From Minicystis rosea (GTDB lineage: Bacteria; Myxococcota_A; Polyangia; Polyangiales; Polyangiaceae), in assembly GCA_001931535.1 (NCBI GenBank), contig CP016211.1:12198377-12262376 (forward strand): a DNA stretch of 64,000 nt. The letters run 5' to 3'. Under the pieces are notes generated by a model. That model searched no databases. It saw only the letters and a list, made by a program, of their open reading frames with translations, and had not been told where the DNA came from. Below are positions 33,259 to 40,717 of the stretch, in pieces; position 1 is the first letter of the stretch, and every line of letters starts with the position of its first letter. A program made the position numbers and the translations under genes.

Positions 33259-34816
33259 GATCGGCGAGGAAGCGATCGCGATCGCACACGGCGTGCACCC
33301 AGGCGAGGTCTTCGACCTTCGGGGAATCGGTGGTGGCGATGGCGGCGAGGCGGTTCGCGCGATGCACGTGGGCGCGGACGCGGGCCTCGGCGTAGGGGGT
33401 CATCTCTCCGCGGCGCATCATGAAGGCCCAGTCGGAGGCTTGGAGCAGCAAGAGCTCGCGGATGGCTTGATCGAGCGCGCGGCCGCCGAGGCCGCTCGCG
33501 TGCCGGCGCTGGGCGACGGCGGCGCGGACGGTGCGCTCGGCGTGGTGGACGTGACGCCACAAGAGGGCCGCCTCGGGGCCGGCCCAGACCTTTCCGAAGC
33601 CGCCTTCTCCCCAGGTCGAGGCGGCGGGCTCCGCCACGGTGATGTCGGGGAACTGCTCGAGGTGATCGCCGAGCGTGGTCGCGGAGAGACCACCCGCGCG
33701 GGCGGTCTCGTCGAGCGCACGGAGGACGTGCTCCAAGAACTCGGGGCCCTCGAACCACCAGTGGCCGAAGAGCTCGGCGTCGAAGGGCGCGACCAAGATG
33801 GGATCGGGGAGGCCGGAGGCGCGCGCCATCTCTGCGCGCGCTTCGACGAAGTGGCGCGCGTGGACGCGGGCACGCTCGTGCGCGGCCGCAGGATCGTAGG
33901 GCTCCTTCACGTCGCCGGGGCCGGTGATGCGATGGAGCTTGAGGCCCGTCATCAGGCGCGTGCCGTTCGGGCCGATCTCGCCGAGGAGCGCGTCCTCCGG
34001 GAGATCGAAGCCGACGTCGCGGTAGAACTCGCGGTATGCCGCGTCGCCAGGATAGCCCGTCTGGCGCGACCAGACGGCGCGGGCGGCGTCGGGATCGCGC
34101 GCGAAGAAGGCCACGCCGCTCGGCGAGAGGACGGGCGCGAGCACACCATGGGGCGGGCGCGGTGACGCGAGCGCGAGGCCGTGCGCATCGAGGATCGTGT
34201 AGCGAACCGAGGCCGCCGCGAGATCGTTACCGAGCCGCGGATCGTAGGCGCACTCGGGCAACCAGAGGCCGCGCGGGCGCACGCCGGTGAGGGCCTCGAA
34301 GCCGCGCAGGCCGAGCCTCAGCTGCGCGCGGATCGAGGCCGGCGCGGTGAGCAGGCCGGGGAGGTAGGCGTGCGTCGCGGTGCTGGTCCAGAGCTCGATG
34401 CGCCCCGCCCGCGCGTGTCCGCGAAGGGCGGCGAGCACGTCGCCGCCGATGCGCGTCCACACGGCGGCGACGGCGTCGAGGCGGCGTCGATAAAAGGCGA
34501 GCGCGGGCCGCAGCGAAGCGTCGACGAGGCCGGCTTCGTCGAGATGCTTCGCGAGGGCGGCGAGGCGGCCGAGGTGATCGGTGAAGCGGGCGCGCAGCAG
34601 ATCGTCCGCGAGCATCGCGGCGAGCGGCGGCGAGACGGAGATGGTGAGCGCGACGCGGATGCCCTCGCCCGCGAGGCGATCGAGCATGTCGAGGAGCGGG
34701 AGATACGACTCCCACAATGCTTCGTGGAGCCAGCGCTCCTCCAGCGGCTGCGCGTGCTCCGGGTGCCGCACCCACGGCAGGTGCGCGTGCAGGACGAGCG
34801 CGACGTGCCCCGCCAC
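33218..34816 (-). CDS. GH57-family 1,4-alpha-glucan branching enzyme
   Basis: 532 residues from a GTG at 34816, the usual length for this family. The N-terminus VALVLHAHLPWVRHPEH is the diagnostic GH57 start. The nucleophile Glu lies in LWLPECAYDPRLG, and the acid/base Asp in APFDAELFGHWWFEGPEF. The C-terminal part is the helical DUF1957-type domain (LLLLQASDWAFMM). The enzyme makes alpha-1,6 branches in glycogen-like glucans in the cytoplasm. No glycogen synthase gene is near. A small hairpin (34831-34850) sits directly upstream of the start. The 3' end overlaps the extended recombinase ORF on the other strand. Confidence 0.92.
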   Translation of the reverse strand: MAGHVALVLHAHLPWVRHPEHAQPLEERWLHEALWESYLPLLDMLDRLAGEGIRVALTISVSPPLAAMLADDLLRARFTDHLGRLAALAKHLDEAGLVDASLRPALAFYRRRLDAVAAVWTRIGGDVLAALRGHARAGRIELWTSTATHAYLPGLLTAPASIRAQLRLGLRGFEALTGVRPRGLWLPECAYDPRLGNDLAAASVRYTILDAHGLALASPRPPHGVLAPVLSPSGVAFFARDPDAARAVWSRQTGYPGDAAYREFYRDVGFDLPEDALLGEIGPNGTRLMTGLKLHRITGPGDVKEPYDPAAAHERARVHARHFVEARAEMARASGLPDPILVAPFDAELFGHWWFEGPEFLEHVLRALDETARAGGLSATTLGDHLEQFPDITVAEPAASTWGEGGFGKVWAGPEAALLWRHVHHAERTVRAAVAQRRHASGLGGRALDQAIRELLLLQASDWAFMMRRGEMTPYAEARVRAHVHRANRLAAIATTDSPKVEDLAWVHAVCDRDRFLADLTGDRIRDAFDPW

Positions 34817-34830
34817 GCGCCCGTCACGTC

Positions 34831-34850
34831 GCGGGGACGCGCATCCCCGC
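34831..34850. repeat. GGGGACGCG-type palindrome
   Basis: GCGGGGA and TCCCCGC pair around CGCGCA, 15 bp upstream of the GH57 start. It resembles the palindromes at 14447-14468 and 36028-36041 and may belong to one dispersed family. Confidence 0.45.
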
Positions 34851-34987
34851 CGCTCCCGTGTGGAGGATGGATGATCGCGCGCTCGCGACGGCGCGCACGG
34901 ACCCTCGATCGTGATCGCGGCGCGCGCCGGCCATCGCACGCGCGGCGGCGGCGAAGCGCGCGCGATGGGTGCCGAGGACAGGCATGA

Positions 34988-35896
34988 TCAAGCCTTGGTG
35001 CCGGCCTTGCGCAGCGCTTCGCCGAGATCGCGGCCGAGGCGCGCGGCTTCTCCCTCGTCGGTCGGGAAGGACGCGCGGCGCTCGCCGCGGCGGAGGTTCG
35101 TGCCGTCGGGATCGGCGAGGAGGCCGCGCAGGTGGATGGCGTCGCCGTCGCGCACCGCGAAGGCGGCGACGGGGAGGCGGCAGCTCCCTTCGACGGCGGC
35201 CATCACCGCGCGCTCGGCGGCGACGCAGATGGAGGTCTCGGGATCGGTCATGCGGGCGAGGACCGCGCGCGTCTCGGCGTCGTCGTCGCGGCACTCGATG
35301 CCGAGCGCGCCTTGACCGATGGCCGGCAGCGACACCTCGGGCGAGAGGATCTCCGTGGCCCGATCCTGCCAGCCGAGCCGCTTGAGGCCGGCGAGCGCGA
35401 GCACGACCGCGTCGTACTGACCTTCGTCGACCTTGCGCAGGCGCGTGTCGACGTTGCCGCGCACGGGCTCGGCCTTGAGATCGGGGCGCGCCCCGAGGAT
35501 GGCCACGGCGCGCCGGAGGCTCGACGTCCCCACGCGGGCGCCGGGCGGGAGATCGGCGAGCGTCTTGCCGTCGCGGGCCACGAGGACGTCGCGCGGATCT
35601 TCGCGCCTCGGCACGCACACGAGCGCGAGGCCGGGCGCGAGCTCCGCGGGCACGTCCTTGATCGAGTGGACGGCGAAGTGCGCGCGCCCATCGAGGAGCG
35701 CTTCCTCGAGCTCCTTGATGAAGAGCCCCTTGCCGCCGATGTCCTGGAGCGGTTTATCCTGCGTCTTGTCACCGGACGTGACGACCAGGAGCTCGTCGAT
35801 CGCGAGCCCGGGCGTGACCGCCTCGAGCGCGCGGGCAAAGGCGCGCGATTGCGCGAGGGCCAGCGCCGATCTACGGGTGCCGAGGGTAAGGCGCAT
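34988..35896 (-). CDS. hemC: Hydroxymethylbilane synthase (porphobilinogen deaminase)
   Basis: 302 residues from the ATG at 35896. It joins four porphobilinogen molecules into hydroxymethylbilane in tetrapyrrole synthesis. The N-terminus LTLGTRRSALALAQ is diagnostic, followed by DKPLQDIGGKGLFIKELE, HSIKDVPAE, RREDPRDVL, GTSSLRRA, and LPAIGQGALGIECR. The cofactor Cys that binds dipyrromethane is in EGSCRLPVAAF. Length and motif order are normal. No other heme gene is adjacent. No clear promoter was found in 35897-36027. Confidence 0.97.
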   Translation of the reverse strand: MRLTLGTRRSALALAQSRAFARALEAVTPGLAIDELLVVTSGDKTQDKPLQDIGGKGLFIKELEEALLDGRAHFAVHSIKDVPAELAPGLALVCVPRREDPRDVLVARDGKTLADLPPGARVGTSSLRRAVAILGARPDLKAEPVRGNVDTRLRKVDEGQYDAVVLALAGLKRLGWQDRATEILSPEVSLPAIGQGALGIECRDDDAETRAVLARMTDPETSICVAAERAVMAAVEGSCRLPVAAFAVRDGDAIHLRGLLADPDGTNLRRGERRASFPTDEGEAARLGRDLGEALRKAGTKA

Positions 35897-36027
35897 ACGC
35901 CGCCGTTATGTACCGCGGGCGGGGCCTTCGCGGTGGTGGAATCGGGGTCGCTGTTGCAAGGAGGCAACCCAGTGGTGCGTGGTCGCTCTCTAGACAGCGC
36001 CTGCCTGGCGCTCTAGTCACAGCGGCT

Positions 36028-36041
36028 GGGACACGCGTCCC
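36028..36041. repeat. GGGACACGCGTCCC palindrome
   Basis: A 14-bp near-perfect palindrome between the divergent hemC and YceI genes. A 6-bp hairpin (AGCGCC/GGCGCT) lies just before it. It resembles the GGGGACGCG palindromes elsewhere in the window. The remaining bases of 35897-36122 hold nothing I can name. Confidence 0.4.
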
Positions 36042-36122
36042 GCACCTCCCACCACCCGTGCTCCTGGCGTTCGTCGCATCGGGAGGCGTGATGGTGGGCA
36101 ATCAGGATAAGGAGCCATCACG

Positions 36123-36785
36123 ATGATCACGCACCGCCTCGCTCGCTTTGCCGTTCCCGCAGCGCTCGTCTTCTCGCTGGCCGCCTGCGAGGATCCGGCG
36201 AAGGACAAGACGAAGGCGACCGTGTCGTCCGCCGCCCCGGTGACGACCACCGCCGCCGCCGCGCCCTCGGGCCCCGCCGAGACCGCGGCGCTCGACGCGG
36301 CCGGCTCGACGGTCGGCTTCACCGGCTCGAAGGTGACGGGCAGCCACAGCGGTAAGTTCGAGAAGGTCGCGGGTGAGGTCACGCTCGTCGGCGGCAAGAT
36401 CGAGGGCGGCAAGGTCACCATCTCGGCCGACGTCGACTCGGTGAAGACCGACGCGGAGAAGCTCGACGGCCACCTGAAGTCGCCCGACTTCTTCGACGCC
36501 GCCAAATTCCCCAAGGCGACCTTCACCTCGGCGCAGATCAAGGCCGCCGCCGGCCCCAAGGGCGAGAGCCACTCCATCACGGGCGAGCTCGACCTCCACG
36601 GCGTGAAGAAGACCATCTCCTTCCCCGCCACCATCACCGTCTCCGGCGACGCCGTCTCCGGCACCGCGGAGTTCACGATCAACCGGAAGGACTTCGGCAT
36701 CGTCTACGCGGGCAAGGCGGACGACCTGATCCGCGACGACGTCGTACTGAAGCTGACCCTCAAGGCGAACCGCAAGAAGGGCTGA
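36123..36785 (+). CDS. YceI-family lipoprotein
   Basis: 220 residues from the ATG at 36123 (AAGGAG upstream). The lipobox is SLAAC with Cys22, then an Ala/Thr linker. The YceI lipocalin-like domain covers about 55-218: STVGFTGSKVTGSHSGKF, ISADVDSVKTDAEKLDGHL, SPDFFDAAKFPKATFTS, SITGELDLHGVKKTISFP and INRKDFGI. The family binds isoprenoid or similar lipids in the periplasm. The ligand here is unknown. It is followed by a strong palindrome and then a convergent gene. Confidence 0.93.
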   Translation: MITHRLARFAVPAALVFSLAACEDPAKDKTKATVSSAAPVTTTAAAAPSGPAETAALDAAGSTVGFTGSKVTGSHSGKFEKVAGEVTLVGGKIEGGKVTISADVDSVKTDAEKLDGHLKSPDFFDAAKFPKATFTSAQIKAAAGPKGESHSITGELDLHGVKKTISFPATITVSGDAVSGTAEFTINRKDFGIVYAGKADDLIRDDVVLKLTLKANRKKG

Positions 36786-36820
36786 GCCCGCCGGGCGCGC
36801 GCCTCATGGCGCGCATTCCC

Positions 36821-36946
36821 ATCATTGGAGGTCCAATCGTTGGACCTCCAACGATCTGGTCGCTGCTCTTCGGCGACACCTACTCCACCACAAACGCCCG
36901 CGGCGCTCGCCGACACACGAGGACGAATCGTTGGACCTCCAATGAT
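36821..36946. terminator. Double palindrome with two alternative pairings between convergent genes
   Basis: The arm at 36821-36836 (ATCATTGGAGGTCCAA) pairs with 36840-36855 at 15 of 16 positions over a 3-nt loop, and with 36931-36946 at 16 of 16. The two pairings exclude each other. A 21-bp direct repeat (36835-36855 and 36926-36946) results. It lies between the YceI gene and the convergent zinc-ribbon gene, where a bidirectional terminator is expected, but the doubled arm is unusual. Confidence 0.6.
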
Positions 36947-36971
36947 TCTGTGCCCGGCGCTCGTGCGTCGC

Positions 36972-37991
36972 TCAGCCGATCCGCGGCCAGCCCTGCGGCC
37001 CCGGGGAGGCGCCGCATCGCATGCAGCGCGCGGACTGCCAATGAATGGGCGCGCGGCAGTGCCAGCAGCCGTACACCGGCTGCGCTTGCGGCGGCCCATA
37101 TCCACCGTGCCCACCGTGCATCGGCGGGCCATGTCCACCGTGCATCGGCGGCGGCCCGTATCCGCCCTGCTGCATGGGCGGTGGCCCATATCCCTGCCCG
37201 TGCATCGACGGGGGCGGGCCGTATCCACCCGGCGCGTGCCCCTGCATCGAAGGCGGGCCGTACGCGCCGTGCGGTGGTGGCGTCACGGGTTGCGGCGCGG
37301 GCGTGGCGGCGCGCGGTGAGGCCGTCGTGGCCTTGCGTGCGGAGCGCGCGAGGATGGGGAAGACCTCCTCGAGCACATCCATGAAGTCGCTGCCGTCGGG
37401 CAGGTACGTCTCGATGGTCGCGGCGCGGATGTGGATCTTGTTGCCGTCGACGCGGATGCGATCGGGATCGATCTGGTGCCAGAGCAGCACCTGCGGCGCT
37501 TCGGTGAAGTTCTTCCAGCAGAGCCGCCAGGCGTTGAGCACGAAGCCGTCGTCGGCCGAACCGAAGACGGTGCCGTCGTACAGCGCCAGGATGGGCTCGT
37601 TGGGCGGGAGGTGCGCCGCGTGGAGGGCGCGCACGGTGCGCTCCTTCCGCGCGGGGATCGACGGCGCCAGATAGAACGAGCCCTCTCCCGCGCAGCGCTC
37701 GCGCAGGAGCTCGAGCACGGCGGCGTCGGTCATGGGGATGACGTCTTCGTCCTCGAAGTCGTCATCGTCGTCGTCCTCGTCCTCGAAGTCGTCGTCGAGA
37801 TCGGCCGCGTCCCGCGGCGGCGGCGCGAGGAAGTGCGCCATGCCGCAGAAGCGGCAGACCGCAGTGTTCCCCGACGGCGGAGGCAGCGGCGCGCAGCAGT
37901 GGGAACAGGTCAGGGCTTCCACGGGCGACGGGGCATTGTCCGATGAAATGGCCGTGTTGCGAAGCCTGCCGCGCCCCGTGCGACGCCGCAC
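36972..37991 (-). CDS. Protein with N- and C-terminal zinc ribbons and a Gly/Pro/Tyr linker
   Basis: Up to 339 residues; the start is uncertain. The GTG at 37991 gives this length, while the GTG at 37922 would begin right before the first zinc ribbon (CSHCCAPLPPPSGNTAVCRFC). Then come a very acidic stretch (DDDFEDEDDDDDDFEDED) and a folded domain of about 140 residues (EPILALYDGTVFGSADDGF, with WHQIDPDRIRV) that resembles a PH-like fold. After this is a low-complexity GYGPPPM/HGG region. The end is a second ribbon (CWHCRAPIHWQSARCMRC). No known function. Cytoplasmic, possibly nucleic-acid or protein binding. Confidence 0.75.
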   Translation of the reverse strand: MRRRTGRGRLRNTAISSDNAPSPVEALTCSHCCAPLPPPSGNTAVCRFCGMAHFLAPPPRDAADLDDDFEDEDDDDDDFEDEDVIPMTDAAVLELLRERCAGEGSFYLAPSIPARKERTVRALHAAHLPPNEPILALYDGTVFGSADDGFVLNAWRLCWKNFTEAPQVLLWHQIDPDRIRVDGNKIHIRAATIETYLPDGSDFMDVLEEVFPILARSARKATTASPRAATPAPQPVTPPPHGAYGPPSMQGHAPGGYGPPPSMHGQGYGPPPMQQGGYGPPPMHGGHGPPMHGGHGGYGPPQAQPVYGCWHCRAPIHWQSARCMRCGASPGPQGWPRIG

Positions 37992-38026
37992 CTCGATGCG
38001 GCGCCGTCGGGCACGGAGCTTCGGCG

Positions 38027-40717
38027 TCAGCGCTTGAAGAACTTCCCGAACAACCCGGGATCTTGCTGCTGGCCCTTCTGCGTGCCGCCGCCGCCACCCC
38101 CGCCGCCGCGCTTGCGCATCTCGTAGAGACGCACCTCGCGGACGGCATCGAGGTTCTTCGGGTTGAGCTGCGCGGCCAGGCGGAAGTCACGGATGGCCTT
38201 GTCCGCGCGGCCGGATCGCTTGAGCAGGACGCCGCGGTAATACAGGGCGCGCTCGAACTCCTTCTCCTTGGCGAGCACGCCGTCGAGCGTCTTGATGAGA
38301 TCGTCGAAGTGCGTGGTCGTCTGCCCCTCGCGCAGCTCGGGCGGGTCGCCGCGGCGCATGGCGCGGACCCACACGAGGAGCGTGAGGTACTCGGGCTGAT
38401 CGGGATCGGCCGCGACCGCGCGGGCGACGAGGGCTTCGGCGCCGGCGAGATCGTTCTTCTTCATGAGGATCTCGGCCTTCTGGAACTCGAGCGCCGCGTC
38501 CACGACGCGCGCGACCTTCTCCTGATCCTCCGGCGAGCCGCCGCCCTGCTTGACCGTGTTGAGGTAGTCCTTGCTCTTCACCGGATCGAAGAGCGTCTGG
38601 TACGCCTCGCTGAAGCGCGCGAAGACGCGCGCGACCAACGGCTTCACGTCGAGCAGCTCGCTCGGGAGCCGATCGGGATGCCACGACTTGGCGAGCCCGA
38701 AGTACGCCGTCTTCACCTGATCGGGCGTCGCATCGCGGGAGACGCCCAGCATGGTGAAGTAATCCTCGCTGTCGATGACCTTGGCGCGCGCCTCGATCTC
38801 CGCGCGCCTTGCGGCGATCTCGGGCCGCTCGGGCGGGGGCGGCGGTGCAGCCGGCGGGGGCGGTGTGGCTCGCTGCGGCGCGGGCGGCGGCACGCTCCGA
38901 TGCGGTGACGGCGCGCCATATTGCGGCTGCGCGTCGTAGGGCGAGGGCTGCTGCGCATACGGATGCTGCGAGGCCGGCGGCCGCGACGAGGGCGGCCCGC
39001 CGAACTGCCCTTGGGGCGCGCCGTATTGCGGCTGGGGCGCACCATATTGCGGCTGCTGCTGAGGCGCGCCGTATTGTGGCTGGGGCGCACCATATTGCGG
39101 TTGCTGCTGAGGCGCGCCGTATTGCGGCTGGGGCGCGCCATATTGCGGCTGCTGTTGTTGCGGCGCGCCGTATTGCGGCTGAGGGGCGCCATACTGCGGC
39201 TGCTGAGGCGCACCATATTGAGGTTGGGGCGCGCCATATTGAGGCTGCTGCTGAGGCGCGCCGTATTGCGGCTGCTGTTGCGGCGGCGGGAACGACGGCT
39301 GCTGAGGCGCGCCGTATTGCGGCTGCTGCTGTTGGGGCGCCCCATACTGCGGCTGCTGCTGAGGCGCGCCATATTGCGGCTGCTGCGGTTGAGGCGCGCC
39401 GTACTGCGGCTGGGGCGCGCCATATTGCGGCTGCTGCTGAGGCGCGCCGTATTGCGGCGGTTGCGGGGCCGGCGGCAGCACGCCTTGCGGCGGCATGGCT
39501 TGAGGCGGCGCGGGACGCGTGGCCTGCGGCGGCGGTGTGGCGGGGCCTTCGCCGCCGAGCGTGGTCGATCGCGTCGGGCGCGGCTTGGGCGCATCCGCGG
39601 GCGGGGCCGCGGACGGTGCCCGCGTGGGTGCGGCGGTACGCGTGGCTTGCGGCGGCGGCGTGGCGGGGCCTTCGCCGCCGAGCGTGGTCGATCGCGTCGG
39701 GCGCGGCTTGGCCGCGGCGGGCGCCGCCGGTGCAGCGGGGGCCGGCGCGGCGGGCGCGGGCGCGGATTGCGGGACGACGATCACCTCGTTGCCGACCAGC
39801 GGGCGGCCCAGGCCGACCGGCGCCTTGCCCTGCACGCCCAAGTCGAGGTGGCGCGTCACCACCAGCGCATAGACCGTGAGGCGCACGACCTGCTCGGGCG
39901 CGACGTTGGCGAGGTTCAGCTCTTTGATCGTCATGCGCCGCGTGCGCATGAGATCGACGACCGCCGCCTCCTCGCGCGTCATCGCGAAGCGCTTCATCTC
40001 CGCGTCGATGTGGAGCGCGAGCGGGCGGCCGACGATCTTGTTGAGGGTGGCGTCGACCAGCGCGTCGCCCGCCATCAGCCGGATGCCGCCCATGATGGTG
40101 GCGAGCGGCTCGGTCGGCGTCAGCTCGGGGCCGCCGTAATCGACGAGGAGGTTCTCGTCCTTGTAGTAGGCGTAGCGCGTCTCGCCGGGCAGCTCGAAGA
40201 GGTGCGTCACCTTCTTCAGCACCTGCGTGCGCAGCGCCTCGATCACCTTCTCGCGGCTCAAGAGGGCCTTCATCACGAGCAGGCGCCCGTGGAGGACCTT
40301 CTTCTTCACCACCTCCATCAACGTGCCGCGCAGCGTGCTCTCGTCGAGGAGGCCTTGATCGACGAGCACGCGATCGAGCGGCTCGATCATCGTGCCGGTG
40401 CGCACCTTCGCGGGCGTGCCGTCGTGGAAGTAGACCGCGTGCGTGGTGCCGTCGGGCAGCGTGAACTCGGTGGTGCCCGAGAGACGCTGATCGAGCATGT
40501 AGATCAAGAGATGGACGAAGGGCGTCTTCTGCAGGACGCCTTCGGCCGTGGGCGCGCTCCGCGGCTTGACCTCGGATTGCGGCGGCGGCGCCGGCGGCTC
40601 CTCGGGAGGCGGTTCTTCCTCCCACGCTTCTTCGGCGAGCGGCGCGGTCTCGATCGGCTCGATTTCCTGTGCGGCCCAGCCGGCCTGCGCTGCTTGCCCG
40701 GTTTCGTACGCGGGCAC
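38027..40717 (-). CDS. DUF4388, PQYGAP-repeat, J-domain and TPR protein (3' part of a split gene)
   Basis: The GTG at 40717 gives 896 residues, but coding character extends upstream to about 40805, where the frame meets that of the preceding gene. Domains in order: acidic linker, DUF4388/PATAN-like region (TPFVHLLIYMLDQRLSGTTE), two TRSTTLGGEGPA repeats, about 18 PQYGAP repeats at 39000-39470, a J domain with intact HPD (FGLAKSWHPDRLP), then TPR-like helices to the C-terminus (GLFGKFFKR). A co-chaperone or scaffold is likely. No start codon with a ribosome site exists near 40805, which supports a frameshift (see 40804-40809). Confidence 0.8.
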   Translation of the reverse strand: MPAYETGQAAQAGWAAQEIEPIETAPLAEEAWEEEPPPEEPPAPPPQSEVKPRSAPTAEGVLQKTPFVHLLIYMLDQRLSGTTEFTLPDGTTHAVYFHDGTPAKVRTGTMIEPLDRVLVDQGLLDESTLRGTLMEVVKKKVLHGRLLVMKALLSREKVIEALRTQVLKKVTHLFELPGETRYAYYKDENLLVDYGGPELTPTEPLATIMGGIRLMAGDALVDATLNKIVGRPLALHIDAEMKRFAMTREEAAVVDLMRTRRMTIKELNLANVAPEQVVRLTVYALVVTRHLDLGVQGKAPVGLGRPLVGNEVIVVPQSAPAPAAPAPAAPAAPAAAKPRPTRSTTLGGEGPATPPPQATRTAAPTRAPSAAPPADAPKPRPTRSTTLGGEGPATPPPQATRPAPPQAMPPQGVLPPAPQPPQYGAPQQQPQYGAPQPQYGAPQPQQPQYGAPQQQPQYGAPQQQQPQYGAPQQPSFPPPQQQPQYGAPQQQPQYGAPQPQYGAPQQPQYGAPQPQYGAPQQQQPQYGAPQPQYGAPQQQPQYGAPQPQYGAPQQQPQYGAPQPQYGAPQGQFGGPPSSRPPASQHPYAQQPSPYDAQPQYGAPSPHRSVPPPAPQRATPPPPAAPPPPPERPEIAARRAEIEARAKVIDSEDYFTMLGVSRDATPDQVKTAYFGLAKSWHPDRLPSELLDVKPLVARVFARFSEAYQTLFDPVKSKDYLNTVKQGGGSPEDQEKVARVVDAALEFQKAEILMKKNDLAGAEALVARAVAADPDQPEYLTLLVWVRAMRRGDPPELREGQTTTHFDDLIKTLDGVLAKEKEFERALYYRGVLLKRSGRADKAIRDFRLAAQLNPKNLDAVREVRLYEMRKRGGGGGGGGTQKGQQQDPGLFGKFFKR

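Noticed and set aside
39000..39480. Regularly repeated DNA resembling a CRISPR array
   Set aside because: The repeats are in-frame PQYGAP codons without unique spacers.
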